A DNA stretch of 47,869 nucleotides from an uncultured Anaerolineales bacterium (GCA_937135955.1 CAKZOB010000065.1:73818-121686), one strand, 5' to 3'; positions 9,161 through 17,508 are shown, numbered from the stretch's first letter. Notes: generated from the letters alone by a model not told the origin. Numbers and translations are program-made.

Positions 9161-9322
9161 TGAGCTTTCGTGAAATGCACCCCCAAACTGCATGCGCGCA
9201 AAGCTTGTCAGCGATTTGCTCGGTGCGGAGGCGTTTGCCTCACCCCCGCTCGGCGCAGGCGCGAGGCTGGGGGGGAGGTCAACCACAGCGCAGCAAACAG
9301 TCTGTCACAGTTTGCGTGCACC
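9161..9322. repeat. dispersed palindromic element, copy 2
   Basis: The left arm (GTGAAATGCACCCCC through GCGATTTGC and GGTGCGGAGGCG), a shortened core (CCTCACCCCCGCTCGGCGC to GGGGAGGTC, 9239-9280) and a right arm (TCTGTCACAGTTTGCGTGCA, 9301-9320) are in the same order as at 19520-19730. The same unit is inverted at 27059-27851. It occupies most of the 450-bp gap between alaX and the cyclase gene. Confidence 0.75.
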
Positions 9323-9444
9323 TCCTCTTTGCCTGGTTCGTCACTACAGGCAGGCTTTGTGTGCTTCCGCCAGTTTACGCAGCCCTGCGTTTTCGCTACT
9401 ATGAAGGCAATTCCCGTCGCAAGAGTATGCTGGAGGTTGCAGTG

Positions 9445-10263
9445 ATGAAACGGCTGGCAGTATTGTTCCTGGGTGCGGTCGCCCTAGTCGCGATCGGCAT
9501 GGTGGCCCATTCGCTGCTGCTGCAGCGGTCGGCTGAAGCGCAGACGACATCCCCCACGCTGACCGACTGGCAGGTGATAGACCTGACACAGCCCCTCACG
9601 CCCACCATGCCCATCTGGCCCGGCGATCCGGAGTTTGTGATCGAGCCATGGGCTACTTACGAGGTTGATTATTACTACATCAACCGCATCTCGATCGGCG
9701 AGCACAGCGGCACACACTGGGGCACGCCCAACACCTTCATCGAAGGTGGGCGCAGCGCGGATATGATCCCCGCCGAAGAGTTGGTCGTGCCCGCCGTGGT
9801 GATAGACATCCGCGAGAAGGCAGCCCAGGACGTGGACTACCGCCTCACGGTAGACGACATCCTGGCCTGGGAAGCTGTCAATGGACAGATTCCGGCGGGC
9901 AGCGTGGTGATTCTGTTCACCGGCTGGCAGGATAAATGGGATGATCCCGCTGCCTTCATCGGCGAAGACGCCGACGGTGTGTTGCACTGGCCCGGTTTCG
10001 GCGCGGAGGCGGCGGCGTTCCTGGTGAGCGAGCGCGGCGCGGTTGGCCTGGGCACGGACACGCACGGCGTTGACCCAGGCAATGACGAGGAATTCGCGGC
10101 CAGCTTCGCCATGTACGAAGCCGACGGCATGATCCTGGAGTGCCTGGCCGGACTGGACAAACTACCGCCGGTGGGGGCGACCCTGGTCGTGGGTGGCCTG
10201 CCGATCGAAGGCGGTTCGGGCAGCCCGGCGCGTGTCTTCGCTTTTCTCCCGCCTGCCGACTGA
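9445..10263 (+). CDS. secreted cyclase-family (kynurenine formamidase-like) hydrolase
   Basis: A 272-residue protein of the cyclase / KynB-like fold, which hydrolyses amide or lactone bonds with a metal-bound water in characterised members. A Sec signal (residues 1-32, hydrophobic core AVLFLGAVALVAIGMVA, cleavage near AEAQ) predicts export, which is unusual for a kynurenine pathway enzyme. PMPIWPGDP is the usual N-terminal motif. The metal motif reads HSGTHWGTPN where the classical form is HxGTHxDxPxH, so the Asp and last His are changed. GLGTDTHGVDPG is the usual later motif. The ATG at 9445 lies 8 bp after GGAGG. The substrate is unknown. Confidence 0.75.
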   Translation: MKRLAVLFLGAVALVAIGMVAHSLLLQRSAEAQTTSPTLTDWQVIDLTQPLTPTMPIWPGDPEFVIEPWATYEVDYYYINRISIGEHSGTHWGTPNTFIEGGRSADMIPAEELVVPAVVIDIREKAAQDVDYRLTVDDILAWEAVNGQIPAGSVVILFTGWQDKWDDPAAFIGEDADGVLHWPGFGAEAAAFLVSERGAVGLGTDTHGVDPGNDEEFAASFAMYEADGMILECLAGLDKLPPVGATLVVGGLPIEGGSGSPARVFAFLPPAD

Positions 10264-10415
10264 AGTTACCAGGGGCACTCTCAGCAGCGCCCCCGGTCGC
10301 CAGCGAATCAGAAAACGGGTATGATCTCGTTACGCGGGCCTCTCGGCTATACCTGTACAGACAGGCTGGTGCATCGTCTCGGTACGTCGAACATTTTCGC
10401 CAGGATGAGGATAGT

Positions 10416-12779
10416 ATGCCCGGTGCCTCAACCGCTCTGACGATCGCCTTGCTGGTGATCTACGGGAGCCTGCTAGCCTGGCTGGCGGTCACCCGTCAGC
10501 GACCGGCGCGCACGGCTCACCGGCGCTGGCTGGTTCTGGCCCTGGCTACTGCCTGGCTGGGGAGTCTGAGCGGTCTGCTGCCGCCCGACGCCCATCTGCG
10601 TACCCCGTATGATGCGCTGCTGCCGGAGCCGCTCACGGCCTCCGCTCTGGCAATTTTCAGCGTTAGCGCCACGCTGGTTTTCTTTGGGGCGCTGCTGCTC
10701 AGTTACCTGCGCTCGCGGGCGGTGACCGGCTGGATGATCGGCGCGGGTTTATGGTGGCTGGCACAGCTTGCCCTCGGCCTGCTGGCCAGCGACCTGTTCC
10801 CCGGTCGGCCTGGCTGGTACCGCACCCTATACCAGGCCCCGCGCAGCCCGGACTGGCTGATCGTGGCAGGCTGGCTGGGAGGCGGGCTGCTGCTGATGCT
10901 GATCGCGCTGTCTTCCTTCTACCGCGCAGCGCTGCCCGAAATGGCGAATCAGGCGCTCTTCGGCGCGGTGAATGTGCCGCCGCTGGTAGGAGGCATTGCC
11001 CTGGCTGCCAGCGGCGAGCACGTGGTCATGGAGATCGGGCTGCTGCTCCAACTGCTGGCATTGCTCGGCGCGACCTACAGCGCCACGGCTTACCGCGTGC
11101 TGGACATCCGCCGCACCGTCCGCCAGACGACGGCGGTGGGCGTCCTCACCCTGGTGCTGGCGCTCGGCGCGTTCGGCGTGGGCGCGCTGGCGCTGCATGT
11201 TGACCTGCCAGCGCCGCAACGTTACGCTCTGGTTGCCGCGCTGGCGCTCGCCGTCGCCGCCCTGATCAACCCCCTCTACAGCCTGATCGCCCGTGGGCTG
11301 GCCGGTTCGTTCAGCGGGCGCTCCGCCAGCACTTCACAGCAGTTGCGCCGCTTCAGCGCCGACATCAGCGGCGTGGTTGACCTGGACGAACTGGTGGAGC
11401 TGACCCTGCGCACGGTGCGTGTCTTGCTCCGCGCCCGGCGAGGGGAATTCCTGTTGGTCAGCTATGCGGGCAAAGGCGTGCTGGAAGTAGAAACCGCTCC
11501 CCGGCGCGGTGAGCGATCGGGCAAGCGCACACAACTGGCGCTCAACAGTCCCATCACGCAGCGTTTTCTGCGCGTCCGCGCGCCGCTGCTGCAATATGAC
11601 CTGGACTTCAGCCCGGATTTCGCCGCTGTGCCGCCTGCCGAGCGCGTCTTCTTCAGTCAGACGCGCATGAGCGTCTACGCGCCGATCGTGGTGCAAAATC
11701 GCCTGATCGGGATTGTCTGCTGCGGGCCAAAGGTCAGCGATGATCCTTTCACCGCCGCTGACCTGGAAATCCTGATGACCATCGCCAATCAGACGGGCGT
11801 GGCGCTGCGCAGCGCCCGCCTGATCAGCGACCTGCGCCGCCGCGAAGCCGAGCAGAAAGCGCTCAACCGCGCTCTTTCCGCCGCCAAAGAGCAACTCGAA
11901 AAGCTCGATAGCGTCAAGAGTGACTTCATCACCATCGCCAGCCACGAACTGCGCACGCCGCTGGCACAGATTCGCGGTTACGCCGAACTGATGGAGTCCA
12001 TGAACGAAGACGGGCAACTCGACCAGGATCAGATCGCCAGCATGACGGCCAGCATCAGCCGCGCCGCCGACCGCCTGGAAGAATTGATCGCGGCCATGCT
12101 CGATGTCAGTCAGCTCGACATTGACGCCATGAGCCTGCAGTTCAGTCCGGTGCGCATCGAGGCGGCCATGCGGGCGGCGCTCGAACCGCTGGTCGAGGCG
12201 GTGCGGCAGCGCAAGCTGATGATATCGGCGCGCAACCTGCGCGACCTGCCCACCATTATGGGCGATGAGAGCCGCCTGGTGCAAGCGTTCCGCAACATCA
12301 TCCTCAACGCCATCAAGTACACGCCCGACGGGGGCCGCATTGATATTCGCGGCGAGGCGCGCGAGAACGAAGTGATTGTCTCCATCAGCGATACGGGCAT
12401 CGGCATTGATCCTTCGCTGCACTCCCTGATCTTCGAGAAATTCTTCCGCGCCCAGGACCCGAACTATCACTCGACTGGCACCACCAAGTTCATGGGAGCC
12501 GGGCCAGGGCTGGGCCTGACCATCGCCCGCGGGGTGGTGATGGCGCACGGCGGGCGCATCTGGGTCGAAAGTCCCGGCTATGATCCGGAGCGGTGCCCAG
12601 GCAGCACCTTCTACATTCTGCTGCCGCTCACTCCGCCCGACCTGGCGCATCGCCTGGGCGATCTGCAAAAAGCGGTGCGGCTGGGCGAGCGCACCGGCCA
12701 TATCCTGCAACCGACCCCGATGCCGACCCCGGCTGCCTCATCGGAGTTCACGCCACCTTTCACTTCCATGCCTTCCTGA
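10416..12779 (+). CDS. membrane sensor histidine kinase with GAF domain
   Basis: 787 residues. The N-terminal half has about eight hydrophobic helices (residues 5-290) with little loop, so it probably senses something in or at the membrane. A GAF domain follows (about 315-470), then a short coiled coil (470-500), HisKA with the phospho-accepting His510 in ASHELRTPL, and a HATPase domain with NAIKYTPDGG, SDTGIGIDPS and GPGLGLTIARG. No receiver domain or adjacent response regulator exists, so it is an orphan kinase. The ATG at 10416 has GGATGAGGA upstream. A longer in-frame reading back to 10140 overlaps the previous gene and is rejected. The HAD gene follows after 39 bp. Confidence 0.85.
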   Translation: MPGASTALTIALLVIYGSLLAWLAVTRQRPARTAHRRWLVLALATAWLGSLSGLLPPDAHLRTPYDALLPEPLTASALAIFSVSATLVFFGALLLSYLRSRAVTGWMIGAGLWWLAQLALGLLASDLFPGRPGWYRTLYQAPRSPDWLIVAGWLGGGLLLMLIALSSFYRAALPEMANQALFGAVNVPPLVGGIALAASGEHVVMEIGLLLQLLALLGATYSATAYRVLDIRRTVRQTTAVGVLTLVLALGAFGVGALALHVDLPAPQRYALVAALALAVAALINPLYSLIARGLAGSFSGRSASTSQQLRRFSADISGVVDLDELVELTLRTVRVLLRARRGEFLLVSYAGKGVLEVETAPRRGERSGKRTQLALNSPITQRFLRVRAPLLQYDLDFSPDFAAVPPAERVFFSQTRMSVYAPIVVQNRLIGIVCCGPKVSDDPFTAADLEILMTIANQTGVALRSARLISDLRRREAEQKALNRALSAAKEQLEKLDSVKSDFITIASHELRTPLAQIRGYAELMESMNEDGQLDQDQIASMTASISRAADRLEELIAAMLDVSQLDIDAMSLQFSPVRIEAAMRAALEPLVEAVRQRKLMISARNLRDLPTIMGDESRLVQAFRNIILNAIKYTPDGGRIDIRGEARENEVIVSISDTGIGIDPSLHSLIFEKFFRAQDPNYHSTGTTKFMGAGPGLGLTIARGVVMAHGGRIWVESPGYDPERCPGSTFYILLPLTPPDLAHRLGDLQKAVRLGERTGHILQPTPMPTPAASSEFTPPFTSMPS

Positions 12780-12818
12780 CCCTGTCCGAATTCAGCTTCG
12801 CTTTGCGGGGAGTCATCC

Positions 12819-13340
12819 ATGCTCGACTTGATCATCTTCGACTGGGGTAATACCGTCATGCGCGATTTCCCCGACTTCAGCGGCCCCATGGTCACCTGGC
12901 CGCGCGTCGAAGCCATGCCAGGGATCGAGGAGGCATTGGCCGCTCTGCAAGGGAGTTACCGCCTGGTGCTGGCCAGCAATGCCTATGAGTCCGATGCCGC
13001 GCTGGCCCGGCGGGCGCTGGAGCGCGTGGGCCTGTCCAGTTATTTCCACCTGATCCTGACCTCGCACGAGCTGGGCGCGGCCAAGCCTGACCCGGCCTTT
13101 TTCGAGGCGGTGCTCGCGCTGTACAACACGGTTCCACACCGCGCGGTGATGGTGGGCGACAACTTCCGCACCGACATTGTGGGAGCCAAGTACGCTGGAC
13201 TGTGGGCGGTGTGGTACAACCCTGGCGGTGCCATCCAACCCGCCGACGTGCCCTTCGCCGCCGACGCCGAAATCCGCTCCTTTGACGGGCTGGCGGACGT
13301 CATTCAGCAGATAGACAGCCGGGCCGGAGGGGTCATTTGA
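12819..13340 (+). CDS. HAD-superfamily hydrolase-like protein with altered motif I
   Basis: A 173-residue HAD fold protein. Motif I is FDWGNT: the nucleophile Asp8 is present but the second Asp (general acid/base, position 10) is Gly. Motif II is LASNAY, motif III is the Lys of AAKPDPAFF and motif IV is MVGDNFRTD. There is almost no cap domain. With one catalytic Asp missing, the phosphatase activity is uncertain, although such DxG variants do occur in this superfamily. It lies 39 bp after the kinase and is probably cotranscribed with it. GGGGAG precedes the ATG. Confidence 0.78.
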   Translation: MLDLIIFDWGNTVMRDFPDFSGPMVTWPRVEAMPGIEEALAALQGSYRLVLASNAYESDAALARRALERVGLSSYFHLILTSHELGAAKPDPAFFEAVLALYNTVPHRAVMVGDNFRTDIVGAKYAGLWAVWYNPGGAIQPADVPFAADAEIRSFDGLADVIQQIDSRAGGVI

Positions 13341-13356
13341 GGACTCAGGAAAAGCA

Positions 13357-13391
13357 ACGCCGCCGGGGTGTCGTTGGGTCTCCGGCGGCGT
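13357..13391 (-). terminator. strong hairpin between convergent HAD and arsR-type genes
   Basis: A perfect 10-bp stem, ACGCCGCCGG (13357-13366) and CCGGCGGCGT (13382-13391), encloses a 15-nt loop. On the minus strand it is followed by TGCTTTTCC, so it best serves the leftward repressor gene, but it can stop both convergent transcripts. Confidence 0.7.
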
Positions 13392-13397
13392 GTGCGC

Positions 13398-14027
13398 TCA
13401 TGACTCCGGTGTTTCGGGCGGACGCCAGTACATCCCCCCGCCGCTCTCGCGCAGCAGCAGCCGGTGATCGATCAGTTCGCGGCGCAGGCGGGCGTAGTCG
13501 GGATGAATGGCCTTGAGGATGGCGTTCACCTCTTGCTCGCTGTACTTGACGCCCGGCGCGAACTTCTGCGCCAGCCAGCGCAGAATAACCAGCAGCTTCT
13601 TTTGCTTGGTGGGGATGACTTTCAGTTGCGTTCCCTCGAAGTGATCGTGCATCACCTTGCGATCTTCTTCGCTGAGCGGCAACTCGTCCACCCACGATGT
13701 GTCCGGCGGGGGCGTGGGCGCAACCTGCGCCAGCGCGCGGTAATCCAGCCCGCGCCGCAGGGTGGCTTCCAGGGTATCGGCGCGCAGCATGTACACGCGC
13801 GTGTTGCCGATGGCCTGCAGGTTGACCAGCCCCGCTTCGTGCAGACGGCTCAGGTGATGCGAGACAGTCGGCTCGGACAGACCCAACGTCTCGGCCAGTT
13901 CACCCACCCGACGTGGGCGCTCTTTGAGCAGACCGATGATGTACAGCCGATTGCGGTCGGCGAGCGCCTTGAAGAAGCGCTCCATCTCTTCGGCAGGGGT
14001 GGTGCCCCCTGCCTTCTGGTGGTTCAT
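13398..14027 (-). CDS. ArsR-family repressor with C-terminal DUF2087
   Basis: 209 residues. The N-terminal winged helix (about residues 12-95) is of the ArsR type: MERFFKALADRNRLYIIGLL, then the recognition helix region GLSEPTVSHHLSRLHEAGLV. No cysteine metal site of the ArsR/SmtB kind is visible (the segment before the recognition helix has no CxC). The C-terminal part (about 125-205) matches DUF2087: KVMHDHFEG, a KQKKLLVILRWLAQKF helix and YSEQEVNAIL. DUF2087 is often found with HTH domains and its ligand is unknown. The start is ATG at 14027 with AGAAGGACG upstream. A twin palindromic operator lies 14 bp upstream, so autoregulation is very likely. Confidence 0.85.
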   Translation of the reverse strand: MNHQKAGGTTPAEEMERFFKALADRNRLYIIGLLKERPRRVGELAETLGLSEPTVSHHLSRLHEAGLVNLQAIGNTRVYMLRADTLEATLRRGLDYRALAQVAPTPPPDTSWVDELPLSEEDRKVMHDHFEGTQLKVIPTKQKKLLVILRWLAQKFAPGVKYSEQEVNAILKAIHPDYARLRRELIDHRLLLRESGGGMYWRPPETPES

Positions 14028-14040
14028 TGTTTCACGTCCT

Positions 14041-14066
14041 TCTAATTAGATAGCGATCTAATTAGA
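14041..14066. promoter_or_regulatory. twin palindromic operator of the ArsR-DUF2087 gene
   Basis: The self-palindromic decamer TCTAATTAGA occurs twice (14041-14050 and 14057-14066), 16 bp apart centre to centre. The two copies and their flanks together form a perfect 11-4-11 inverted repeat (TCTAATTAGAT, AGCG, ATCTAATTAGA). It lies between the -10 box and the start codon, where a bound repressor would block transcription. AT-rich DNA this ordered is exceptional in this GC-rich window. Confidence 0.85.
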
Positions 14067-14094
14067 AGTATATCGAAATAACCAATTTCGTCAA
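14067..14094 (-). promoter_or_regulatory. sigma-70-type promoter of the ArsR-DUF2087 gene
   Basis: The minus strand has TTGACG (14089-14094), a 16-bp spacer and TATACT (14067-14072). The -10 box abuts the operator, so the transcription start should fall inside the first palindrome. Confidence 0.7.
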
Positions 14095-14100
14095 GAAGCA

Positions 14101-14129
14101 GTTGGGCAGCACCTGCCGCGCTGCCCAAC
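14101..14129 (-). terminator. terminator-like hairpin after nrfA
   Basis: A perfect 10-bp stem GTTGGGCAGC (14101-14110) and GCTGCCCAAC (14120-14129) with a 9-nt loop lies 44 bp beyond the nrfA stop. The T-run after it is poor on the minus strand (TGCTTCTTG), while the plus strand has ATTTTTG. It insulates nrfHA from the arsR-type promoter. Confidence 0.6.
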
Positions 14130-14172
14130 CATATTTTTGTGTTTTCTGGCCAGCGGCTCGCCCGAAGCGAAA

Positions 14173-15495
14173 TTACCTGCGCGCCTGGCTCGCGTTCGCC
14201 CTTTCCAGCCTCACCTGCACCGCGATCAACTCACCCTGGCGGGCCAGATCAATGGACGTGGCCAGGACACGGGCGGCCTCCTGCGGGCTGTGGAAGCCCG
14301 TGCTGTTTTCGGACGAGATGAAGTCCCAGCGCAACTGTGCCGCGCGATGCAGTTGCAACGCCTCGCGCAGGTCATCGTCAGTGGCGCCGGCTGCGCGGGC
14401 AGCGTTGATCGCATCCAGCAGGTCGAGCAGCGCGTCTTCGCTACGGCGCAGCAATTCCGCCGTGCGGTCTTGAGCGGACACCACGCGGTCGTAGAGTTCT
14501 TCTTCTGGCCAGGTGTGGCAGGTGCCGCAGGACTGCCGGAGATTCACCAACGGGCTGCGCAACCAGTGATCGGAAACCTTAACGCTGCCGTCGCGGACAT
14601 AAGGCATATGGCAGTCGGCGCACGAAACACCCGAACGCGCGTGAATGCCGGTGCTCCATAGCTCGAATTCAGGGTGCTGAATCTTGATCATGGGCGCGCC
14701 GGTCTCTTTGTGCGTCCAGTCCTTGAAGCCGTAGGTATCGTAGTGCTTCTCGATGCCGTCAATGGTGAAGCCCTGGCTCCAGGGGAAGGTCAGCACTTTG
14801 TTCTCGCCCAGGAAGTAGTATTCCACGTGACACTGAGCGCATACGTAAGTGCGCATTTCCTGGCGGGTGGCCTGCGAAAGGTCTACGCCACGCTCTTCCA
14901 TCGCGTTGCGGAAGGCGGGGCGTGTGATGACCAGCTCCATGGTGTCGGGGTCATGGCAATCGGCGCACGAACTGCCCGTATGAAGTTGATCTTTCAGTTC
15001 GTTGTAGGGGGTACGGTTGAAGTTCTCCCACCCTAACTGCTCGATCAACAGCGGCGCTTCGGCAGCGTGACAGTTGATGCACGCGCCCGGTTGCTCGACG
15101 ACCTTGACGCGCTGAGTCTGAGCCTGGTCTAGCTGGGCGTAGTAGTGTCCCCGCTCTTCGTTGTGGTCTATGCTGAAAGCGTAGCCTGCCCATAACCGCA
15201 CCATGGCCGGGTAACGTTCCAGTTTGCTATATGGCTCCGAGCCGCCGTAGACGGTCTGACCGTAGTTGATCTGCGTTTTCTTGAAGGAGTCGTATTGGCG
15301 GGGGAAGTTCTTGCCCCACACCGCCGGGTCAATCTCATCCGGCCCGATCTCAACGACGCGCAAGGGATAGGCGGCTTCTTCGCTCTTGCGCTGAGTGATA
15401 TTGACCAGCAACAGAGCCACCAGCGCGGTCAAGATCGCCGCTGCGACGAAAACGACCCCGATCAGCAGAGTCTGACGCGAGCCTACTCGTTTCAT
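14173..15495 (-). CDS. nrfA: cytochrome c nitrite reductase catalytic subunit NrfA
   Basis: A 440-residue pentahaem enzyme that reduces nitrite to ammonium with six electrons at the outer face of the membrane. Five haem motifs are all CxxCH, at Cys139, Cys177, Cys219, Cys292 and Cys323. The first aligns with the catalytic haem, which is CxxCK in E. coli but here CINCH. The active-site neighbourhood is kept: CAQCHVEYYF (Tyr226) and IQHPEFELW (Gln273, His274). An uncleaved N-terminal helix (about residues 9-33) anchors it. The ATG at 15495 has GAGAGAGG upstream; a longer in-frame start at 15528 is less likely. It follows nrfH by 37 bp. Confidence 0.93.
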   Translation of the reverse strand: MKRVGSRQTLLIGVVFVAAAILTALVALLLVNITQRKSEEAAYPLRVVEIGPDEIDPAVWGKNFPRQYDSFKKTQINYGQTVYGGSEPYSKLERYPAMVRLWAGYAFSIDHNEERGHYYAQLDQAQTQRVKVVEQPGACINCHAAEAPLLIEQLGWENFNRTPYNELKDQLHTGSSCADCHDPDTMELVITRPAFRNAMEERGVDLSQATRQEMRTYVCAQCHVEYYFLGENKVLTFPWSQGFTIDGIEKHYDTYGFKDWTHKETGAPMIKIQHPEFELWSTGIHARSGVSCADCHMPYVRDGSVKVSDHWLRSPLVNLRQSCGTCHTWPEEELYDRVVSAQDRTAELLRRSEDALLDLLDAINAARAAGATDDDLREALQLHRAAQLRWDFISSENSTGFHSPQEAARVLATSIDLARQGELIAVQVRLERANASQARR

Positions 15496-15532
15496 AGAAC
15501 CTCTCTCCCTGGCTGTGTCAATGGTCAAAAGC

Positions 15533-16009
15533 TCATCTGCGATGCCCGACGTTGCCGTGACAGGTCACACAACGTAGCTCTTCGTCGTGCGGCGCGATGG
15601 TGATGATCTGACTCACCGTGTCCCTGTGGCATTCCACGCAATTCGCCTGGACGACGTCGGCGTTGAACGATTTGATCCGGATCGGCTCCGGGAAGTTGCC
15701 CGTGGTGAAGGCCCAGCTATGATTCAGGCCGTTCCAGGCCTTGACGGCCCATTTGCCGACAGGGTTGTGCGGGGTATGACAATCGTTGCACGCGGCGACC
15801 GCTTTGTGGCTTGAGTGATTCCAGCTATCGAACTGCTCGCGCATGATATGGCAGTTCATGCAGGTCTCTGGGTTGTTGGACAGATAGGACGCGCCCTCGG
15901 CGTACACGAAAGTGAACATGCCCAGGCCAAACAGGACTCCCAGCAAACCAGCCAGGGCGAGAATTGCAGGGCGCAGAAAGGACCGTGACTGTTCAGGGGC
16001 ATCATTCAT
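15533..16009 (-). CDS. nrfH: NrfH, membrane tetrahaem quinol dehydrogenase subunit
   Basis: A 158-residue NapC/NirT-type cytochrome. One membrane helix (about residues 14-36) is followed by four CxxCH haem motifs at Cys50 (CMNCH), Cys74, Cys124 and Cys147. It takes electrons from menaquinol and passes them to NrfA. GAGGAG lies 7 bp before the ATG at 16009. A longer in-frame reading upstream (to 16105) lacks a ribosome site. Together with nrfA it forms a minimal dissimilatory nitrite ammonification operon. No accessory nrf gene is seen in the window. Confidence 0.92.
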   Translation of the reverse strand: MNDAPEQSRSFLRPAILALAGLLGVLFGLGMFTFVYAEGASYLSNNPETCMNCHIMREQFDSWNHSSHKAVAACNDCHTPHNPVGKWAVKAWNGLNHSWAFTTGNFPEPIRIKSFNADVVQANCVECHRDTVSQIITIAPHDEELRCVTCHGNVGHRR

Positions 16010-16188
16010 TGCATTTCTCCTCAAGGCACGATCGGTGCGGTCAGCACTCGTTGCCTGGGGCAGGTAAGGAGCCAATAATTTCAAAACTACCCGCTTAGCC
16101 GGCACCTCGAATTTTCCAATATCGCGTGCCAGTAGCTCTGGGGTCAGTCTTTTCGGGCGAATGTTTGCTGCTGCCAGATTTGAAATGC

Positions 16189-16216
16189 ATTATATGATAA
16201 ATTTCCGAGAAAACAA
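16189..16216 (-). promoter_or_regulatory. candidate promoter of nrfHA
   Basis: The minus strand has TTGTTT (16211-16216), a 16-bp spacer and a consensus TATAAT (16189-16194), about 180 bp upstream of nrfH. The 322-bp gap 16010-16331 otherwise shows no FNR-type palindrome (TTGAT-N4-ATCAA) and no gene. Confidence 0.4.
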
Positions 16217-16331
16217 CCCTACCTGTCGAGGCGGAGTGGTCTGTGAGCGTGCCGGAAAAGAAAGAAACGCGATATAAGTTTCAGGCGAGTAGGGAGAGAT
16301 CGTGCCTGGAATGCCGATAAGGTAATATCCG

Positions 16332-16604
16332 CTAGCTGCTCAGGCCGCGGTTGTGACCACGTGCACGCGGATGCCGAAGCGTTCCAGGAACTCTGAAAGC
16401 ACCGACCACGACAGAGGAAAACCAGGGGTATCCGCTGCGCCCAGATAAGTCAGCATCCAGGATGGTCTCTTCATTGGGCACATCCTCATCGCTTTCCGAT
16501 AGCGTCACCAGGGCGTCTTCCGCCCAGCGAACCAGTTCGGCCTCGCTGATCTGATGATTCAGATGCGCCAGGATTTTCTCGACCACAATATCCTGCGTGA
16601 TCAT
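16332..16604 (-). pseudogene. frameshifted small gene of unknown function
   Basis: The gene starts with ATG at 16604 (AAGGCG upstream) as MITQDIVVEKILAHLNHQ and reads sensibly through EDVPNEETILD. The open frame then turns into Arg/Ser-rich nonsense ending at 16332. A shift of frame near 16455-16465 gives MLTYLGAADTPGFPLSW and on to VHVVTTAA, with a stop at 16340, which looks like the true C-terminus. A single-base change, real or an assembly error, therefore separates the two halves. The intact product would be about 88 residues, acidic and helical, of no recognised function. It lies upstream of nothing obvious and 36 bp before murI. Confidence 0.6.
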
Positions 16605-16640
16605 TTGTCGCCTTCTTCTGCTCTGATGACCTGATCCGCT

Positions 16641-17501
16641 CTACCCACTCGCCGCCCGTAACGTCTCGCCCACCCAGGCAACGGGGCGTACGTCGGCGGC
16701 AGCGGCGCACTCCGCGCCGAGCAACGCCCCCAGCACAGCGCGGAAACGGTCGGGCTGACCGCTGGTGTAGTAGATCACGCGGCCCGGCACGTCAGCGGGG
16801 TTTAGCGCTCCGCGTCCCTCCAGCACGCGCCCGGCCTGACGCGCCACCGCCGGACTGGGGTCTACGATGGTCACATCTGGCCCGGTCTCGGCCTGGATGG
16901 TCTCTTTGAGGAAGGGGAAGTGCGTGCAGCCGAGCACCAGTTGATCAATGCCCGCCGCCAGCAGCGGTTGCAGGCACTGCCGCACCGCCTGATGTGCCTG
17001 CGGCGATTGCGTATCGCCTGCTTCGGCCAGCCGCACGAATTCCGGGCAGGCGCGCGTCTCGACGCGCACGCCCTGGGCGAAGCGCCCCACCACGCTGGCA
17101 TAGAGTTCGCCCTGGAAGGTGGTCTCTGTGGCAATGACGCCGATGACGCCGGTGCGGGTGTCGCGCGCCGCCGGTTTGACGGCGGGTTCCATCCCCACGA
17201 AGGGTAACTGCGGGAACAGCTCGCGCAGCCGGTAGAGCGCGGCAGCGCTGGCCGTGTTGCAGGCCACCACGATCAGCTTGACGCCCTGCTCGATCAGAAA
17301 CCGCGCCACCCCTACCGTGAAGGTGCGCACCTGCTCAATGGGGCGGGTGCCATAGGGGATGTGCGCCTGATCGGCCACGTAGATCACGTCTTCGGCGGGG
17401 AGCTGCGCGCGCAGTTCGCGCAGGATGGACAGCCCACCCACCCCCGAATCGAGCACGCCGATGGGGCGTGCTGCGTCGGCTATATTGCCCGGCTGATCCA
17501 T
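16641..17501 (-). CDS. murI: glutamate racemase
   Basis: A 286-residue cofactor-independent racemase that makes D-glutamate for peptidoglycan. It has IGVLDSGVGGLSILREL at the N-terminus and the two catalytic cysteines Cys81 (ACNTAS) and Cys192 (GCTHFP), with IPYGTR between strands and a VDPSPAVA motif near the C-terminus. The start is ATG at 17501, only 7 bp after the stop of the kinase gene, so the two are probably cotranscribed. This pairing suggests a link between the kinase and cell-wall synthesis, but that is inference. Confidence 0.93.
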   Translation of the reverse strand: MDQPGNIADAARPIGVLDSGVGGLSILRELRAQLPAEDVIYVADQAHIPYGTRPIEQVRTFTVGVARFLIEQGVKLIVVACNTASAAALYRLRELFPQLPFVGMEPAVKPAARDTRTGVIGVIATETTFQGELYASVVGRFAQGVRVETRACPEFVRLAEAGDTQSPQAHQAVRQCLQPLLAAGIDQLVLGCTHFPFLKETIQAETGPDVTIVDPSPAVARQAGRVLEGRGALNPADVPGRVIYYTSGQPDRFRAVLGALLGAECAAAADVRPVAWVGETLRAASG

Positions 17502-17508
17502 ACGCTGT

